Shown here piece after piece: positions 54,601 through 63,134 of a DNA stretch of 64,000 nucleotides; positions within the stretch are counted from its first letter, which is position 1, and each line of letters begins with the position of its first letter. The translations under genes were made by a program, and so were the position numbers. Origin of the DNA: Bacteroidota bacterium. Lineage in GTDB: Bacteria; Bacteroidota; Bacteroidia; Flavobacteriales; Flavobacteriaceae. The stretch is taken from contig JAEXIT010000020.1 in the NCBI GenBank assembly GCA_023446155.1, positions 124,001-188,000 on the forward strand, in the 5' to 3' direction. Below the pieces are notes generated by a model, which saw only the letters and a list, made by a program, of their open reading frames with translations, made no database searches and was not told where the DNA came from.

Positions 54601-55118
54601 TTTCCGTTACCAACAAATCGGATATACCGGGTTATGGCGGTTATTACTGGCAATATTTTGAAGACCTTGATAAGATCAAAACGCAAAGCGGTAGTACATT
54701 GTCGACTTCCAAAGAGTTGTATCTTAAAAAAACTTCAAAAGACGGAACTCAACTGGAACGGATACAATCTGACAAGCCCATTAAAATCGGCGATTTGGTT
54801 ACCGTTCGTATTATCATTACCGCCACCGAAGACCTTGAATACATCCATTTAAAAGACATGCGCGCTTCCGGCTTTGAACCTTTGGATGTACTTTCCGGCT
54901 ATCAATGGAAACACAATATAAGCTATTACCAAAGTACGCGCGATGCGGCCACACATTTCTTTTTCGACCAAATCAGAAAAGGAGTTTATGTGATCGAATA
55001 TGACGTACGGGCGAATAACAGCGGTAATTTCTCCAATGGTATCACGACGATACAAAGCATGTATGCTCCGGAATTTACAAGCCATACCAAAGGAATCCGT
55101 GTTCAGATACAACGTTAA
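48684..55118 (+). CDS. Alpha-2-macroglobulin family protein with internal carboxypeptidase-regulatory and TonB-plug module
   Basis: The 2144-residue protein has a signal peptide (MRKITFVFALFFSTLLYAQ), a helical repeat-like region to about 330, MG-type beta domains (about 340-1150, for example KLFLDRAIYRPGQTVYYKG), then an inserted module at about 1173-1365. The module has ITGVVTEGGLPLPGVSVVVK, GAQTDMDGNYSI, EVVVGAMGIKRREEG, a VLIVIDGK plug segment and GANGVLIITTKKS. Standard A2M domains follow (LTKWKLRLLGHTKQGKTGYY). The thioester motif CAEQ lies in YEHECAEQTFARYY (Cys1603), followed by the thioester domain (GGFSWFENGDENYY). A2Ms trap proteases by a thioester; here the plug suggests contact with a TonB-linked outer-membrane partner. 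Confidence 0.9.
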   Translation: MRKITFVFALFFSTLLYAQKFDKKWDKVIALEQEGKIRSANTEVQQIYQKAKSRKDDAEIVKAFFYASKYMQTLEEDASVKIIADLKQTLSKSSIPTQALLQHIYAKCLETHLSKNYNTISRLTYLEYTPEADFRTWPLNIFKTEIQTAYQKSIEAKAELQKTPLRNYEIVFDFEKHEDFKKHTLYDYLASEVITYYKKQITFKADFQLTEKEKNLIWDTSDLFLKTSFDTLLDQDIKNIIQLYQKLEKNELLRPKYQFERLKYFINLLRLEKQPFLKRLTQFQKQKLDTLTLQNVLLEKASIYKSQASKTINPDYNRLAMQTYDSILTLGMSSAYKEAFNDRHQLSLKSFSISLPKQLYDKQNTRASIDYKNIDNLTVSFYKIDSDHTALLHNSKPKEKDRLKDSITQNQKPVITKTYALPNKNDYFTYTTEILFPVLETGTYLTIFENKSQNGTITKSDDILSVTDISLLSYTKNKTLYFEAYHRKTGQPLENVKISSEDFQIQTDAKGHAHFKLSDNYASFDYILATKDQDLLYLAFPGISYSSKKEEDHNQISDPKIKLFLDRAIYRPGQTVYYKGIATWKKKEITETIADLKVKVFLDDPNGGTIKEIETRTNEFGSFSGEFQLPKNGLTGNYTISFDEPEEVTDDPLYDSKKKEHPFWDKLPSWQKNETEFNVEEYKRPNFQITFDPVQKPYTVNQKIEIKGTAKAFSGSNISNAKVSYTISRSVVNKYNDDFDDSSLLEGETQTDANGNFVVAFTAEPDPEYTVEELPVYTYTADIDITDSNGETRSNKTAVKAGYHQLVLQSRIPSVIETDKKEFISLNSTNLNENFVPTKGTLEFYYMAPIANKWKNTDYNPEIKLIDDTVFDSLFPYDKRSDDSEKILILKKNVDTKSNRMLLMDFISNWKTGLYKAVFTAKDSSGHVIESISDFRFFQVKDKQRPSDKLFTVTQLNQSPLKDGYITIAVASNFANLYLTTEAYYKGTSYYTKFFQLKNQKAILQIPVNKNFEKEIKLQFSTVFDNQVIKTVTLVTLQKETEKLAFEVESIRNKIEPGSHENWAFRIKNKTETEVLASMYDSSLDQFTQKDWDISYNENYYYIPFKTAIGFGNLYKSLRFPPPDYFNNTLSKQTDLIWFGFHFSNPDDPYTLQYYKKIIKTGKPIIPANSKTITGVVTEGGLPLPGVSVVVKGTKRGAQTDMDGNYSIAVVAGEMLQFDFVGMKTASVVVTKSVHNVAMIAEAKALNEVVVGAMGIKRREEGITSANQIISAPIAPNVLQALSGKVNGLQISQQPVAIRGIGEAGNKPVLIVIDGKIADASMLETIPASDLLSSTVLKGAQGTALYGSEGANGVLIITTKKSLSEIAEVKTRRNFNETAFFYPHLKADKDGRIKFSFTSPEALTKWKLRLLGHTKQGKTGYYEDLIVTQKDLMITPNFPRFLREKDTLFISAKIANMTYEAKSGIAALQLFDATTMQPIDAKMDNQNNLKNMVIPAKGNTEVRWKIVIPEGIQGVQYKVVAKTGNFSDGEENILPVLANTQLVTESIPLWVRGNTTKTYTLDNLKTNTSTTLQNHQITLEYTSNPTWLALQSLPYLMEYEHECAEQTFARYYANVLASQIINSNPKIASLFESWRKDGKSFSKLEQNEQLKSIILAETPWFRDSQSGAEKKKNLALLFDLDKMATSTAIIFDKLKQKQKPSGGFSWFENGDENYYITRHIMAGFGHLSKMQLPDGIKKQFTSITNPGIQYLDSKFEAQHNELLKQLQNPLYYENLYYLYTRSFYLDSHPLTAEQQKIVALYLDTSKKNWLRYSLYEKGLAALVFNRFNDPKTAETIISSLKETAVNNSDSGMYWISNKSGWFWYQAPIETQALLIEAFAEITTDKESIEAMKVWLLKNKQNQNWPTTKATTEAIYALLFHGNNFLSKSDNTVFKIGSEKILSKKLGENQKEAETGYIKLNWSQQEITPEMATISVTNKSDIPGYGGYYWQYFEDLDKIKTQSGSTLSTSKELYLKKTSKDGTQLERIQSDKPIKIGDLVTVRIIITATEDLEYIHLKDMRASGFEPLDVLSGYQWKHNISYYQSTRDAATHFFFDQIRKGVYVIEYDVRANNSGNFSNGITTIQSMYAPEFTSHTKGIRVQIQR

Positions 55119-55136
55119 TTATCTCTGACAAATCAT

Positions 55137-55170
55137 AAAAAAGGAGGCCTGATCGAGCCTCCTTTTTTTA
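55137..55170. terminator. Bidirectional terminator between A2M and the paralogue cluster
   Basis: AAAAAAGGAGGC pairs with GCCTCCTTTTTT around an 8-base loop, with A and T runs on both sides. Confidence 0.87.
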
Positions 55171-55176
55171 TGGATT

Positions 55177-57402
55177 TTATTTCGCATACTTTCTAAAATA
55201 GCCACATTCCCTAATTACATCTTTATAATACTGCGTATTGGAATAATCTGCTTTTAGTTTTTTAAACCCATCCCAAGCTAGAAATTGCACTTTCAACTCA
55301 TTACAGCCATGTATCGGATTCGAACACGCCTTATTATAATAGGTATTGCGCTCACATTTCGCCATCATAAACAGGCATTTTGCCTTTTGCTCCGGATTAT
55401 CCGCAGCCGCATATGCTTTTTTATAGTAATCATATGCCAGTGACTGATCCAGTAAATACGGTTTGGAGCTATTCCGAGCTTCATAACTTTCCATCCGACC
55501 TCCAAGATCTTCAGCATAAAACAAACGAGCATTACCGTAATAGGCCAAATTATAAAAAGCATTACCCAATAAAAGACTATTACTATATATATCCTCACTC
55601 TGAGCTATCTTATCCTGCATTTCTTTGATCTTTTGTAAAAAAGAAAGCTTGGTATATTTTATTTTTTGAGGCGCAGCGTGATCACAGTCATTACAGTCTT
55701 TAATCTTGCCATTAAATGGATTTCCTAATAAAGCGACATCTTTTCCATTCTCTGCCTTTTCCATAAGACCAATGGCTTGTTCTATTTTATTTGCATACGT
55801 ATAGTTCACAGCCTGGTATTCGTAAATTTCCGGCAGTGTTGTAGTATACATCGATACCGTTAGTTGCTCCCATCCATTCTTATCCGGTTTTGTTAAAAAC
55901 GTTTTCATCGCTTCCAATTTCTTTTCCTCTTTGTAAAAATTAGCATCTGAACTAAACAATTCCGCCATTACATCATTTTTCTGTTCTTTGTATAGCAAAC
56001 TAATATAATTCCGACTCCAAGACATTGCTTCGTCGGTACGAAAAGGATTACCATCACTTTTCTTCAAAACTTCCTCCCGCAACCATTTCATTTCCGGCAA
56101 TAATACCTTTTCTACATTTGCATTGATTTTTGTTTGCTGGCATAATGTATTAATCCATTTTAAAAGCCGCACTTGTTTTTGCGACAACTCTGTTTTTGGA
56201 GCCTTCGCTTCTGCATTTTTAAATAATGCTTCCGCTCGTTTATAATCGCCATTAAAAGTACTTAGATAACCCGCGGCAATCTCCCACAAATAGGGTTTAG
56301 CTGTTTGTCCTTCCTTGACAATCCTATCGATTAACGCCACTGTTTTTTTATCCAGTTTCGCTTTCATCTTTTTTTTGTATTCCGAAACCGATTTATAACT
56401 TTCATCTCTTAAACGCTCCTCTTCCTTTTGGATCAGATACACCAGCAGAAAGTCCAGATGTTCACTTTTCGGATTCAACTGATATACCTTTTCAATCGCC
56501 TTATGTTCATCCGCATAATATCCGAGCATCGTCCATAATGCTACTTTCTCATCGTTATTTTGTGTCATTTGTAACGACATATCAAAATCGGCTTGCTCCT
56601 GTGGATGAAAATTATACAACATCACCTCACGAAGTACCGGACATTTTTCAAATACCACAGCATACAGATAATTTGATTTTGCATACTTTTTTTCCTGATA
56701 ATATATCCCCGCTATATAAGCCAGTCCTCTATAATACAAGGTATTTTGTGGTACTTGATTTTTTGTTTTTTCAAAAAAAGCAATCGTCCCCGACTTTGAA
56801 CTACTATAAAAATTAGCTTTCATCGCTTGAAACCAATACCTATTTTTGAGAAAGTCATCCTGTGTTTGCTCAAATTTAGTTGTTACCTGACGGACTAATT
56901 CCTTTGGCAGCGTGATTGCTTTATCATTTTCAAAATCCCAGACCTCCTCACCATTCGTTGTATACCGTTCAATTTGTTTGGCATACTGCATAAACTCGAT
57001 AAAACTCTTCACCTTCTTATTGTTTAAATCAATATTTCGGGAAGGGAACTCCGACTTTTTCTTTTTAAAAGTCACCTCATAGAGATTTGCTAATTCGACT
57101 TTTGCACTATCCTCAAGTATAAAATATTCCAGATCTGTCTTGTTAATCTTTCCATCGAGATAACCATTCCAATCGGCTACGATATCATCATTAAATCGGG
57201 AACTATATCTAAATTCATAATCCCAACTCAAAAAGAAAAGCGGTATATTCAATTTATCCACATAGGCTTCCGGAGTAAAATTAGAGTTATCGCGAATATC
57301 ATAGCTCCAGGAAGAATCGCTACAAGCATAAATAACAGTGTATGCTACACTCGCTACAAGACTAAAACCAAGCAGCCACTTTTTTAAAAAATTTTTGTTC
57401 AT
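55177..57402 (-). CDS. Large secreted helical-repeat protein, paralogue of 58399-60639
   Basis: I do not recognise a named family. The 741-residue protein has a signal peptide or lipoprotein signal (SLVASVAYTVIYAC followed by SDSSW; the Cys may be lipidated, and the acidic residue after it resembles surface-export signals). A helical region follows, with many TPR-like aromatic/Ala patterns (YYRGLAYIAGIYYQEKKYAK, NAFYNLAYYGNARLFY). Near residue 565-585 is GNPFNGKIKDCNDCDHAA, a Cys-x-x-Cys-x-His motif shared with the paralogue. The start overlaps the end of the lipoprotein gene at 57362 by 41 bases. It lies tail-to-tail with the A2M gene. Confidence 0.65.
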   Translation of the reverse strand: MNKNFLKKWLLGFSLVASVAYTVIYACSDSSWSYDIRDNSNFTPEAYVDKLNIPLFFLSWDYEFRYSSRFNDDIVADWNGYLDGKINKTDLEYFILEDSAKVELANLYEVTFKKKKSEFPSRNIDLNNKKVKSFIEFMQYAKQIERYTTNGEEVWDFENDKAITLPKELVRQVTTKFEQTQDDFLKNRYWFQAMKANFYSSSKSGTIAFFEKTKNQVPQNTLYYRGLAYIAGIYYQEKKYAKSNYLYAVVFEKCPVLREVMLYNFHPQEQADFDMSLQMTQNNDEKVALWTMLGYYADEHKAIEKVYQLNPKSEHLDFLLVYLIQKEEERLRDESYKSVSEYKKKMKAKLDKKTVALIDRIVKEGQTAKPYLWEIAAGYLSTFNGDYKRAEALFKNAEAKAPKTELSQKQVRLLKWINTLCQQTKINANVEKVLLPEMKWLREEVLKKSDGNPFRTDEAMSWSRNYISLLYKEQKNDVMAELFSSDANFYKEEKKLEAMKTFLTKPDKNGWEQLTVSMYTTTLPEIYEYQAVNYTYANKIEQAIGLMEKAENGKDVALLGNPFNGKIKDCNDCDHAAPQKIKYTKLSFLQKIKEMQDKIAQSEDIYSNSLLLGNAFYNLAYYGNARLFYAEDLGGRMESYEARNSSKPYLLDQSLAYDYYKKAYAAADNPEQKAKCLFMMAKCERNTYYNKACSNPIHGCNELKVQFLAWDGFKKLKADYSNTQYYKDVIRECGYFRKYAK

Positions 57403-58375
57403 TATTATAAGGTGCTATATTAAAATCGTCCAAATCATAAAATATAATTTCATCCGGGCGATTCACTACATTATCCTGTAAATCATCGGCCATATTTTCC
57501 AGATCGTCTTTTGAAATCGTCTCCATTTTTAGCTGATCCCCTTCTTTAAAATAACTGCCGCCACGGATCACGCTTTCGACAACGGTAAAATACATCCCAT
57601 CCATTTTTTTAAAATGTGGATCCTTTTCAATAGAGGCCATATCGATTTTGCTGATCACCTTAATCACCCGATGATTCCGGATATGGATACCCCAACTATA
57701 AATGGGCAAAGCCACGTCGAGTGCTAACGGGAACTTTTTCAGACTTTTGATATAATTTTGTGCCACCTCCCGATCGTAAATGGAATTCCGGTTATCGGGC
57801 GCAATACTTCCCATATTGTAGTACATCAATACCCCTTTATCTACATTGGGAATCCCGGTTTTGCCGTAGTATTTTACCTGATGCAACCGAATGGTCGCCG
57901 ACAATCTTTTGGCACTAACCGCCTTTAAGTATTCGACAAACTGTAAATAACGGTCCTTACTTTTTAACGTCCAGTCGCAATCTACCTGAATTTCGTCCCA
58001 TGCAATTCCATATTTGGCATTGACGTTACCGATATAGGTATTGACATTTTCAGCCAACTTCCGTAAGTCGACTGTTGGTTCGAGCATGACCTGATTTTTG
58101 ATATACACCACCGGTACGATTTTATACGCCTCCGGTTTCTCAGTAAAGTTTATAGGAGATACCGGTACGGCTTCTTTTCCGGTAAGACCAATATCGAAAT
58201 AACGGATATAGATTTTACCGACGCTATTCTCCGTCAATACCTTTTTTTCATTTTCCGTTAGTTTAAAAATGGTTTTCCAGTAATAGAATGCGACGTTTGG
58301 ATCTCCTTTTTCCGACCTATTCGAACAAGCCGAAAACACTCCTACGAATAGGACAATTGCAATGATTTGCTTCAC
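57362..58375 (-). CDS. Lipoprotein of unknown function, possible alpha/beta barrel
   Basis: The 337-residue lipoprotein has the lipobox VFSAC (C17) and SNRSEKGDPN. I see a repeated beta-alpha pattern: KIYIRYFDIG, VPVVYIKNQVM, WDEIQVDCDWTLK, SATIRLHQVKYY, VLMYYNMGS, LALDVALPIYSWG and DEIIFYDLDDFN. This could be a TIM-barrel, glycosidase-like fold, and D/E residues at the ends of strands (IQVDCDW, FYDLDDF) are possible catalytic candidates; no family is claimed. It sits between two paralogous genes, 23 bases after the one at 58399 and overlapping the one at 55177. Confidence 0.6.
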   Translation of the reverse strand: MKQIIAIVLFVGVFSACSNRSEKGDPNVAFYYWKTIFKLTENEKKVLTENSVGKIYIRYFDIGLTGKEAVPVSPINFTEKPEAYKIVPVVYIKNQVMLEPTVDLRKLAENVNTYIGNVNAKYGIAWDEIQVDCDWTLKSKDRYLQFVEYLKAVSAKRLSATIRLHQVKYYGKTGIPNVDKGVLMYYNMGSIAPDNRNSIYDREVAQNYIKSLKKFPLALDVALPIYSWGIHIRNHRVIKVISKIDMASIEKDPHFKKMDGMYFTVVESVIRGGSYFKEGDQLKMETISKDDLENMADDLQDNVVNRPDEIIFYDLDDFNIAPYNNEQKFFKKVAAWF

Positions 58376-58398
58376 TTTTTACGTAATTCCTTTTTTGA

Positions 58399-60639
58399 TT
58401 ATTCCATTCCGAGGTATTTCCGGAAATAGCCACATTCTTTGATTACTTCCTTATAATACTGCGTATTCGAATACTCTGATTTTAGTTTTTTAAATCCATC
58501 CCAAGCCAAAAAGTTAACTTCCTCACCCTCTTTCAAATCTTTACTTCTGGGATGACGACCGGAATAGAACTCGTTTCGTTCGCATTTGGCCATCATATAC
58601 ATGCATTTAGCTTTTTGTTCCGGCGTGGTTGCCGCGGCAAATGCTTTTTTATAATAGGCATTCGCCAGACCTGTGTTGACTAAAATCGGTTGGTAAAACT
58701 CATCGATATAGTTCCCGAATTGTTCCATGACAACGCCATAGTAGAAAGCACGGGCATTTCCATAATAACTCATATTATAAAAGGCATTACCCAATAACAG
58801 GTTATTGCTATAGACATCTTCCCCTTTTGCCAGTTTATCCTGCATCTCTTTCATTTTTTGCAATAAACTAAGCTTGGTGTACTTCACCTTCTGATAGGCC
58901 GCATGATCACAATCGTTACAATCCTTAATCTTACCATTAAATGGATTCCCCCATAACGAATCTTTTCTACTTTCGGACTGTTCCATATAGGTAATCGCCT
59001 GATCGATTTTATTATTATAAGCACTTATCACGCCTTGATAATCGTAAATATCCGACACCGTCACATTATACAATTTTAACGCCATTTGCTCCCATTCATT
59101 TTTAGTAGCCTTGTTTAAAAAAGATTTCATCGCTTCCTGATTTTCAAACGTATAATAATAGGCTTTGTCGTGTACAAATAATTCCGACAGTACTCCGTTT
59201 TTTTGTTCTTTATAAAGTGCTGCTATATATTGCAAACTCCATTCTTTGGCTTTTTCATAACGAAAAGGATCATCATACTTTTTCTCCTGCGGAAGTTCCA
59301 GATACAACCACTTAAGTTCTTTTAGTAGAGCCGCTTCCGATTTTACATTCATTTTAGTGGTACTGCTAATGTTGTTGATCAACTTTAGAAGGCGTAATTG
59401 CATGTTCGAAAGTTCGGTTTTCGGTGCTTTACTTTCGGCCTTATCAAACAATTTGGCCGCTCGTTTATAATCGCCTTTAAAGATATTCAGGTAACCCGCT
59501 GCGCTATTCCACAAATAAGGTTTTGCAGTTTGGGATTCGTCTGCAATTTTATCGACCAAAGCCACCAGGTCTTTATTCAAACTATCATTGACCTTCTTTT
59601 TATATTCCGTCACCGATTTAAATCCATTGTCATTGAGTCGGATTTCTTCTTTATTCACAAGACGTGTTAACAGATATTCGAGATGTTCACTTTTTGGATT
59701 TAATTTATAGATCTCGGCGATCGCTTTTTGTTCGTCGGCATAATAGCCCAAAAGTGCCCACAAGGCTGTTTTTTCATCCGTGTTTTGTGCCAACTGTAAT
59801 GACGCATCAAAATCGGATTGTTCCTGCGGATGGAAATTATAGGTAGCCGTCCGGCGAAGTACCGGGCATTTATCGAAAACCACCGCATTAAGGTAATTGG
59901 CTTTTACATAGTTTTTTTGCTTGTAATAAATTCCAGCCACATACGATAGTCCGCGGTAATACAGGGTATTTTTAGGTATACTGTTTTGCGTCTTTTCAAA
60001 AAAAGTGATCGCTCTTGGTTTGGAATCACTATAGAAATAAGCCTTCATGGTTTGAAACCAATAGCGGTTTTTTAAGAATGCCTCCTGGGTTTGTTCGAAT
60101 TTGGTTTCAACCGTTTTGATCCACTTTTCCGGTACCGCTACAACCTTTCGGTTTTCGGCTTCCCAAGGGTCATACGAATCTGTAGTATACTTATCGATTT
60201 GTCGGGCATAATACATAAACTCTAAAAAGTCTTTTACCTTTTTATTTTTCAGGTCGATTTTAGCATCGGGAAAAGCCGACTTCTTTTTGTGAAAAGCTGC
60301 ATGATACAGATCGTCCACTTTAACTCTGGAACTATCATTTAAGATCAGAAACGATAGCTTTTCTCTGTTAATCGCACCTCCCAGGTAAGTCTCCCATTCG
60401 GTCACAATAGCGTCATTAAACCGTCCCGTAAAATCCCCATCATAGCCATCATAAAACATGTCATCCGAATAGAACAAGGGAGAATACGATTTATCCACAT
60501 AGGTTTCCGGAGTAAAACTGGACTGGTAATTATATCCCCAATCACCATCGGCGCAAGCATAGACCACTGTATAGGCTACTCCTGCTAAAAGACTACAACC
60601 CAGCAACCATTTTTGTAAAGAATTCCGAATCATTGGCAT
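58399..60639 (-). CDS. Large secreted helical-repeat protein, paralogue of 55177-57402
   Basis: The 746-residue protein is colinear with the protein at 55177 over nearly its full length (shared STLYYRG-like NTLYYRGLSYVAGIYY, WALLGYYADEQKAI, NAFYNMSYYGNARAFY and the GNPFNGKIKDCNDCDHAA motif near residue 570). Its N-terminus, SLLAGVAYTVVYACADGDWGYN, has the same lipoprotein-like signal. It may start at Met1 or Met3 (MIRNSLQKW). It is the first gene of the three-gene cluster. Function unknown; position opposite an A2M suggests an envelope role. Confidence 0.65.
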   Translation of the reverse strand: MPMIRNSLQKWLLGCSLLAGVAYTVVYACADGDWGYNYQSSFTPETYVDKSYSPLFYSDDMFYDGYDGDFTGRFNDAIVTEWETYLGGAINREKLSFLILNDSSRVKVDDLYHAAFHKKKSAFPDAKIDLKNKKVKDFLEFMYYARQIDKYTTDSYDPWEAENRKVVAVPEKWIKTVETKFEQTQEAFLKNRYWFQTMKAYFYSDSKPRAITFFEKTQNSIPKNTLYYRGLSYVAGIYYKQKNYVKANYLNAVVFDKCPVLRRTATYNFHPQEQSDFDASLQLAQNTDEKTALWALLGYYADEQKAIAEIYKLNPKSEHLEYLLTRLVNKEEIRLNDNGFKSVTEYKKKVNDSLNKDLVALVDKIADESQTAKPYLWNSAAGYLNIFKGDYKRAAKLFDKAESKAPKTELSNMQLRLLKLINNISSTTKMNVKSEAALLKELKWLYLELPQEKKYDDPFRYEKAKEWSLQYIAALYKEQKNGVLSELFVHDKAYYYTFENQEAMKSFLNKATKNEWEQMALKLYNVTVSDIYDYQGVISAYNNKIDQAITYMEQSESRKDSLWGNPFNGKIKDCNDCDHAAYQKVKYTKLSLLQKMKEMQDKLAKGEDVYSNNLLLGNAFYNMSYYGNARAFYYGVVMEQFGNYIDEFYQPILVNTGLANAYYKKAFAAATTPEQKAKCMYMMAKCERNEFYSGRHPRSKDLKEGEEVNFLAWDGFKKLKSEYSNTQYYKEVIKECGYFRKYLGME

Positions 60640-60744
60640 CTGTTTTAAAAGTAAAGTATCGTTTCAAATACGGTATTAAACTTACAAAATTCGTACCGAT
60701 ACTTCCCAAACAATTTTTCGGAATATTTAGTATGTTATATCAAT

Positions 60745-60774
60745 AAAAAAACCGCTTCGATTGAAGCGGTTTTA
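60745..60774 (-). terminator. Terminator of the S46 peptidase gene
   Basis: AAAACCGCTTC pairs with GAAGCGGTTTTTTT on the minus strand around a 4-base loop. Confidence 0.88.
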
Positions 60775-60795
60775 TAGTTTGAAAACGAATCGGAA

Positions 60796-62943
60796 TTATT
60801 TCACGATTGTCATTTCGTCAACGATGTGTTTTGCATTCGAGAACTTGTCGATCACCCATAATACATAACGAATATCCACGTTGATTGTTCTTTGTAAGTT
60901 TTTGTCAAAGATAACGTCACCAGCCATCGCCTCGATGTTTCCGTCGAATGCTAAACCGATTAATTCCCCTTTACCGTTTAATACCGGAGAACCAGAGTTA
61001 CCACCAGTAATATCGTTATCGGTTAAGAAGTTCACGTGCATAGAACCGTCTTTATCCGCATAACGACCGTAGTCTTTTACTTTGTTCATTTCCATTAAAC
61101 GAACCGGTAAGTCGAATTCTTCGTCACCTTTTTTGTATTTTTTAACCATACCGTCCATAGTCGTATAGTTATTTACTTTTGCATCATTACGTTTGTCAGC
61201 TGGTAAAGCGCGAACTTTTCCGTACGTTAAACGTAGTGTAGAGTTTGCATCCGGATATTTGATAGGACCTAATTTAGAATCACGTAATCCTTGAACCAAT
61301 AAACGGAAAGATGCTCCGAAATCGTTTTGTGCTTTAGAGATCACATCCGATTTTGCGTTGTAGTGGTTTAATAAGTCATTCGACAATACTACTAACGGAT
61401 CGTTTGCAATTGTAGCTGCATTAGGATTGTTTAAAAATGCTTTTACTTTTTCAGGAGAAGCGAATACACTACTATCGAAAGCATTGTTTACATATTTTGT
61501 AAAGTTATTGTTGTTCTCTTTTCCTAATTTTTCTACCATTGGAGCCAATGTATATCCTGCTTTTGTAGCATATAGACCTAACTGACCTGCAAGAATATCT
61601 TTTTCTGCCGGAATGTAAGCTTCTTTGTAGAACTCATCGATCATTTCAACAAGACCCGGGTACATTTCTTTACGCTTCGCTTCATCCGCTTTTGCGTAAT
61701 TTTCCAATTGTCTTCCAAAAGTTCTTGAGATTGTTCCGAAAGAACTTGAACGTAATAACGTCATTAAATAGTTATCGTGACGTGCTTTTTCGTTTGTTAA
61801 AGCATAGTATTTGTTGATGGTTTCCACCACATGACCATACTTTTCTTTGTTTTCTTTCTGATTCGCCCATTTGTCGAATTTCGCTTCCTGAGCTGCTTTT
61901 GTTTTAGCGGTACCGAATTTTGTTAACGCGTCGATCATACCCTGACGGTTTTTCCAGTAGTTAGCCAATGATGCATATTTAGACGCATACATTAAACGTA
62001 CAGCATCACTTTGATCCATATGGGTTTTCATTTTGTCCATTCCCATTTTAGAACCTTCAACCCAAGCCGGGTAAGCGAATTTTACGTTTTGCTCGATTCC
62101 ACCAGCTGGCATCCAACGGTTTGTTCTACCCGGATATCCTAAGATCATTGCGAAATCGTTTTCTTTTACACCACCAAGGTTAACCGGTAAGTGGTGTTTT
62201 GGTTGCAATGGAACGTTGTTTGGAGAGAATTCAGCAGGGTTTCCGTTTGCATCCGCATAGATACGGAACATAGAGAAATCTCCTGTATGACGTGGCCATT
62301 CCCAGTTGTCAGTGTCACCACCGAATTTTCCGATATTTTCAGGAGGTGTTCCTACTAAACGTACGTCTTTATAATCCTGATATACGAAATAGTAGTATTC
62401 GTTACCCTGGAAAAATGGACGAACTGAAACAGTGTATTTTCCACCTTCGTTGTTTTCTTTTTCGATTAAAGCAATTTCTTTGTTGATTGCTGCTTCACGC
62501 TCTGCTTCTGTCATTTTATCGTTTACTTTCGATAAAATTCTTTTGGACACATCGTCCATACGAACGAAGAAACGAACGAATAAGCTTTTTGGTTTTAATT
62601 CTGCTTTTCTGTTAGCAGCCCAGAAACCGTTTTTAAGGTAATTGGCTTCCGGAGAAGACAATTCAGCGATAGCATCATAACCACAGTGGTGGTTTGTTAA
62701 TACTAATCCGTCTTTAGAAATCATTTCGGCAGTACAACCTCCGTTGAACTGAACGATTGCATCTTTAAGACTGTGGTGGTTAATACTGTAGATTTCCTCA
62801 GCCGTCAACTGCAATCCCATTTTTTGCATATCCCTGTGGTTTAAACGCTCGATGAACATCAAAAACCACATACCTTCGTCTGCTCTAACACTTGCAGGCA
62901 CAAGCAGAATGGTAGCGATTAAGGATAAAATAATTTTTTTCAT
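60796..62943 (-). CDS. S46-family dipeptidyl-peptidase, DPP7-like
   Basis: The 715-residue periplasmic or outer-membrane serine peptidase releases dipeptides from oligopeptides for amino-acid use. It has a signal peptide (LSLIATILLVPASVRA). The chymotrypsin-like catalytic triad is visible: His in LTNHHCGYDA (85/86), Asp in FGGDTDNWEWPRHTGDF, and Ser650 in TGGNSGSPVLNGKGELIGLA. The residue 18 after the catalytic Ser is Gly (G668). From memory, Gly there marks DPP7-type preference for hydrophobic P1, and Arg marks DPP11. The 715-residue length fits both. It is followed by a strong terminator. Confidence 0.92.
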   Translation of the reverse strand: MKKIILSLIATILLVPASVRADEGMWFLMFIERLNHRDMQKMGLQLTAEEIYSINHHSLKDAIVQFNGGCTAEMISKDGLVLTNHHCGYDAIAELSSPEANYLKNGFWAANRKAELKPKSLFVRFFVRMDDVSKRILSKVNDKMTEAEREAAINKEIALIEKENNEGGKYTVSVRPFFQGNEYYYFVYQDYKDVRLVGTPPENIGKFGGDTDNWEWPRHTGDFSMFRIYADANGNPAEFSPNNVPLQPKHHLPVNLGGVKENDFAMILGYPGRTNRWMPAGGIEQNVKFAYPAWVEGSKMGMDKMKTHMDQSDAVRLMYASKYASLANYWKNRQGMIDALTKFGTAKTKAAQEAKFDKWANQKENKEKYGHVVETINKYYALTNEKARHDNYLMTLLRSSSFGTISRTFGRQLENYAKADEAKRKEMYPGLVEMIDEFYKEAYIPAEKDILAGQLGLYATKAGYTLAPMVEKLGKENNNNFTKYVNNAFDSSVFASPEKVKAFLNNPNAATIANDPLVVLSNDLLNHYNAKSDVISKAQNDFGASFRLLVQGLRDSKLGPIKYPDANSTLRLTYGKVRALPADKRNDAKVNNYTTMDGMVKKYKKGDEEFDLPVRLMEMNKVKDYGRYADKDGSMHVNFLTDNDITGGNSGSPVLNGKGELIGLAFDGNIEAMAGDVIFDKNLQRTINVDIRYVLWVIDKFSNAKHIVDEMTIVK

Positions 62944-63079
62944 AATAGATCTGTTATTTTTAGTGACGCGAATATACCTCTTTTTAAGAATTTTATAAAA
63001 AAAAGGGTTTATAAAAATCTATAACAAAATAACTTTAACTTTTTATTTTAATATCATTTGATCAAAACTGATAAAAAAT

Positions 63080-63112
63080 AAAAAGAGGCCTCCAAAACGG
63101 ACACCTCTTTTT
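63080..63112 (-). terminator. Terminator of obgE
   Basis: On the minus strand AAAAGAGG pairs with CCTCTTTTT around an imperfect inner stem, ending in T. Confidence 0.7.
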
Positions 63113-63134
63113 ACTATTTTTTACAGCTATCGTA

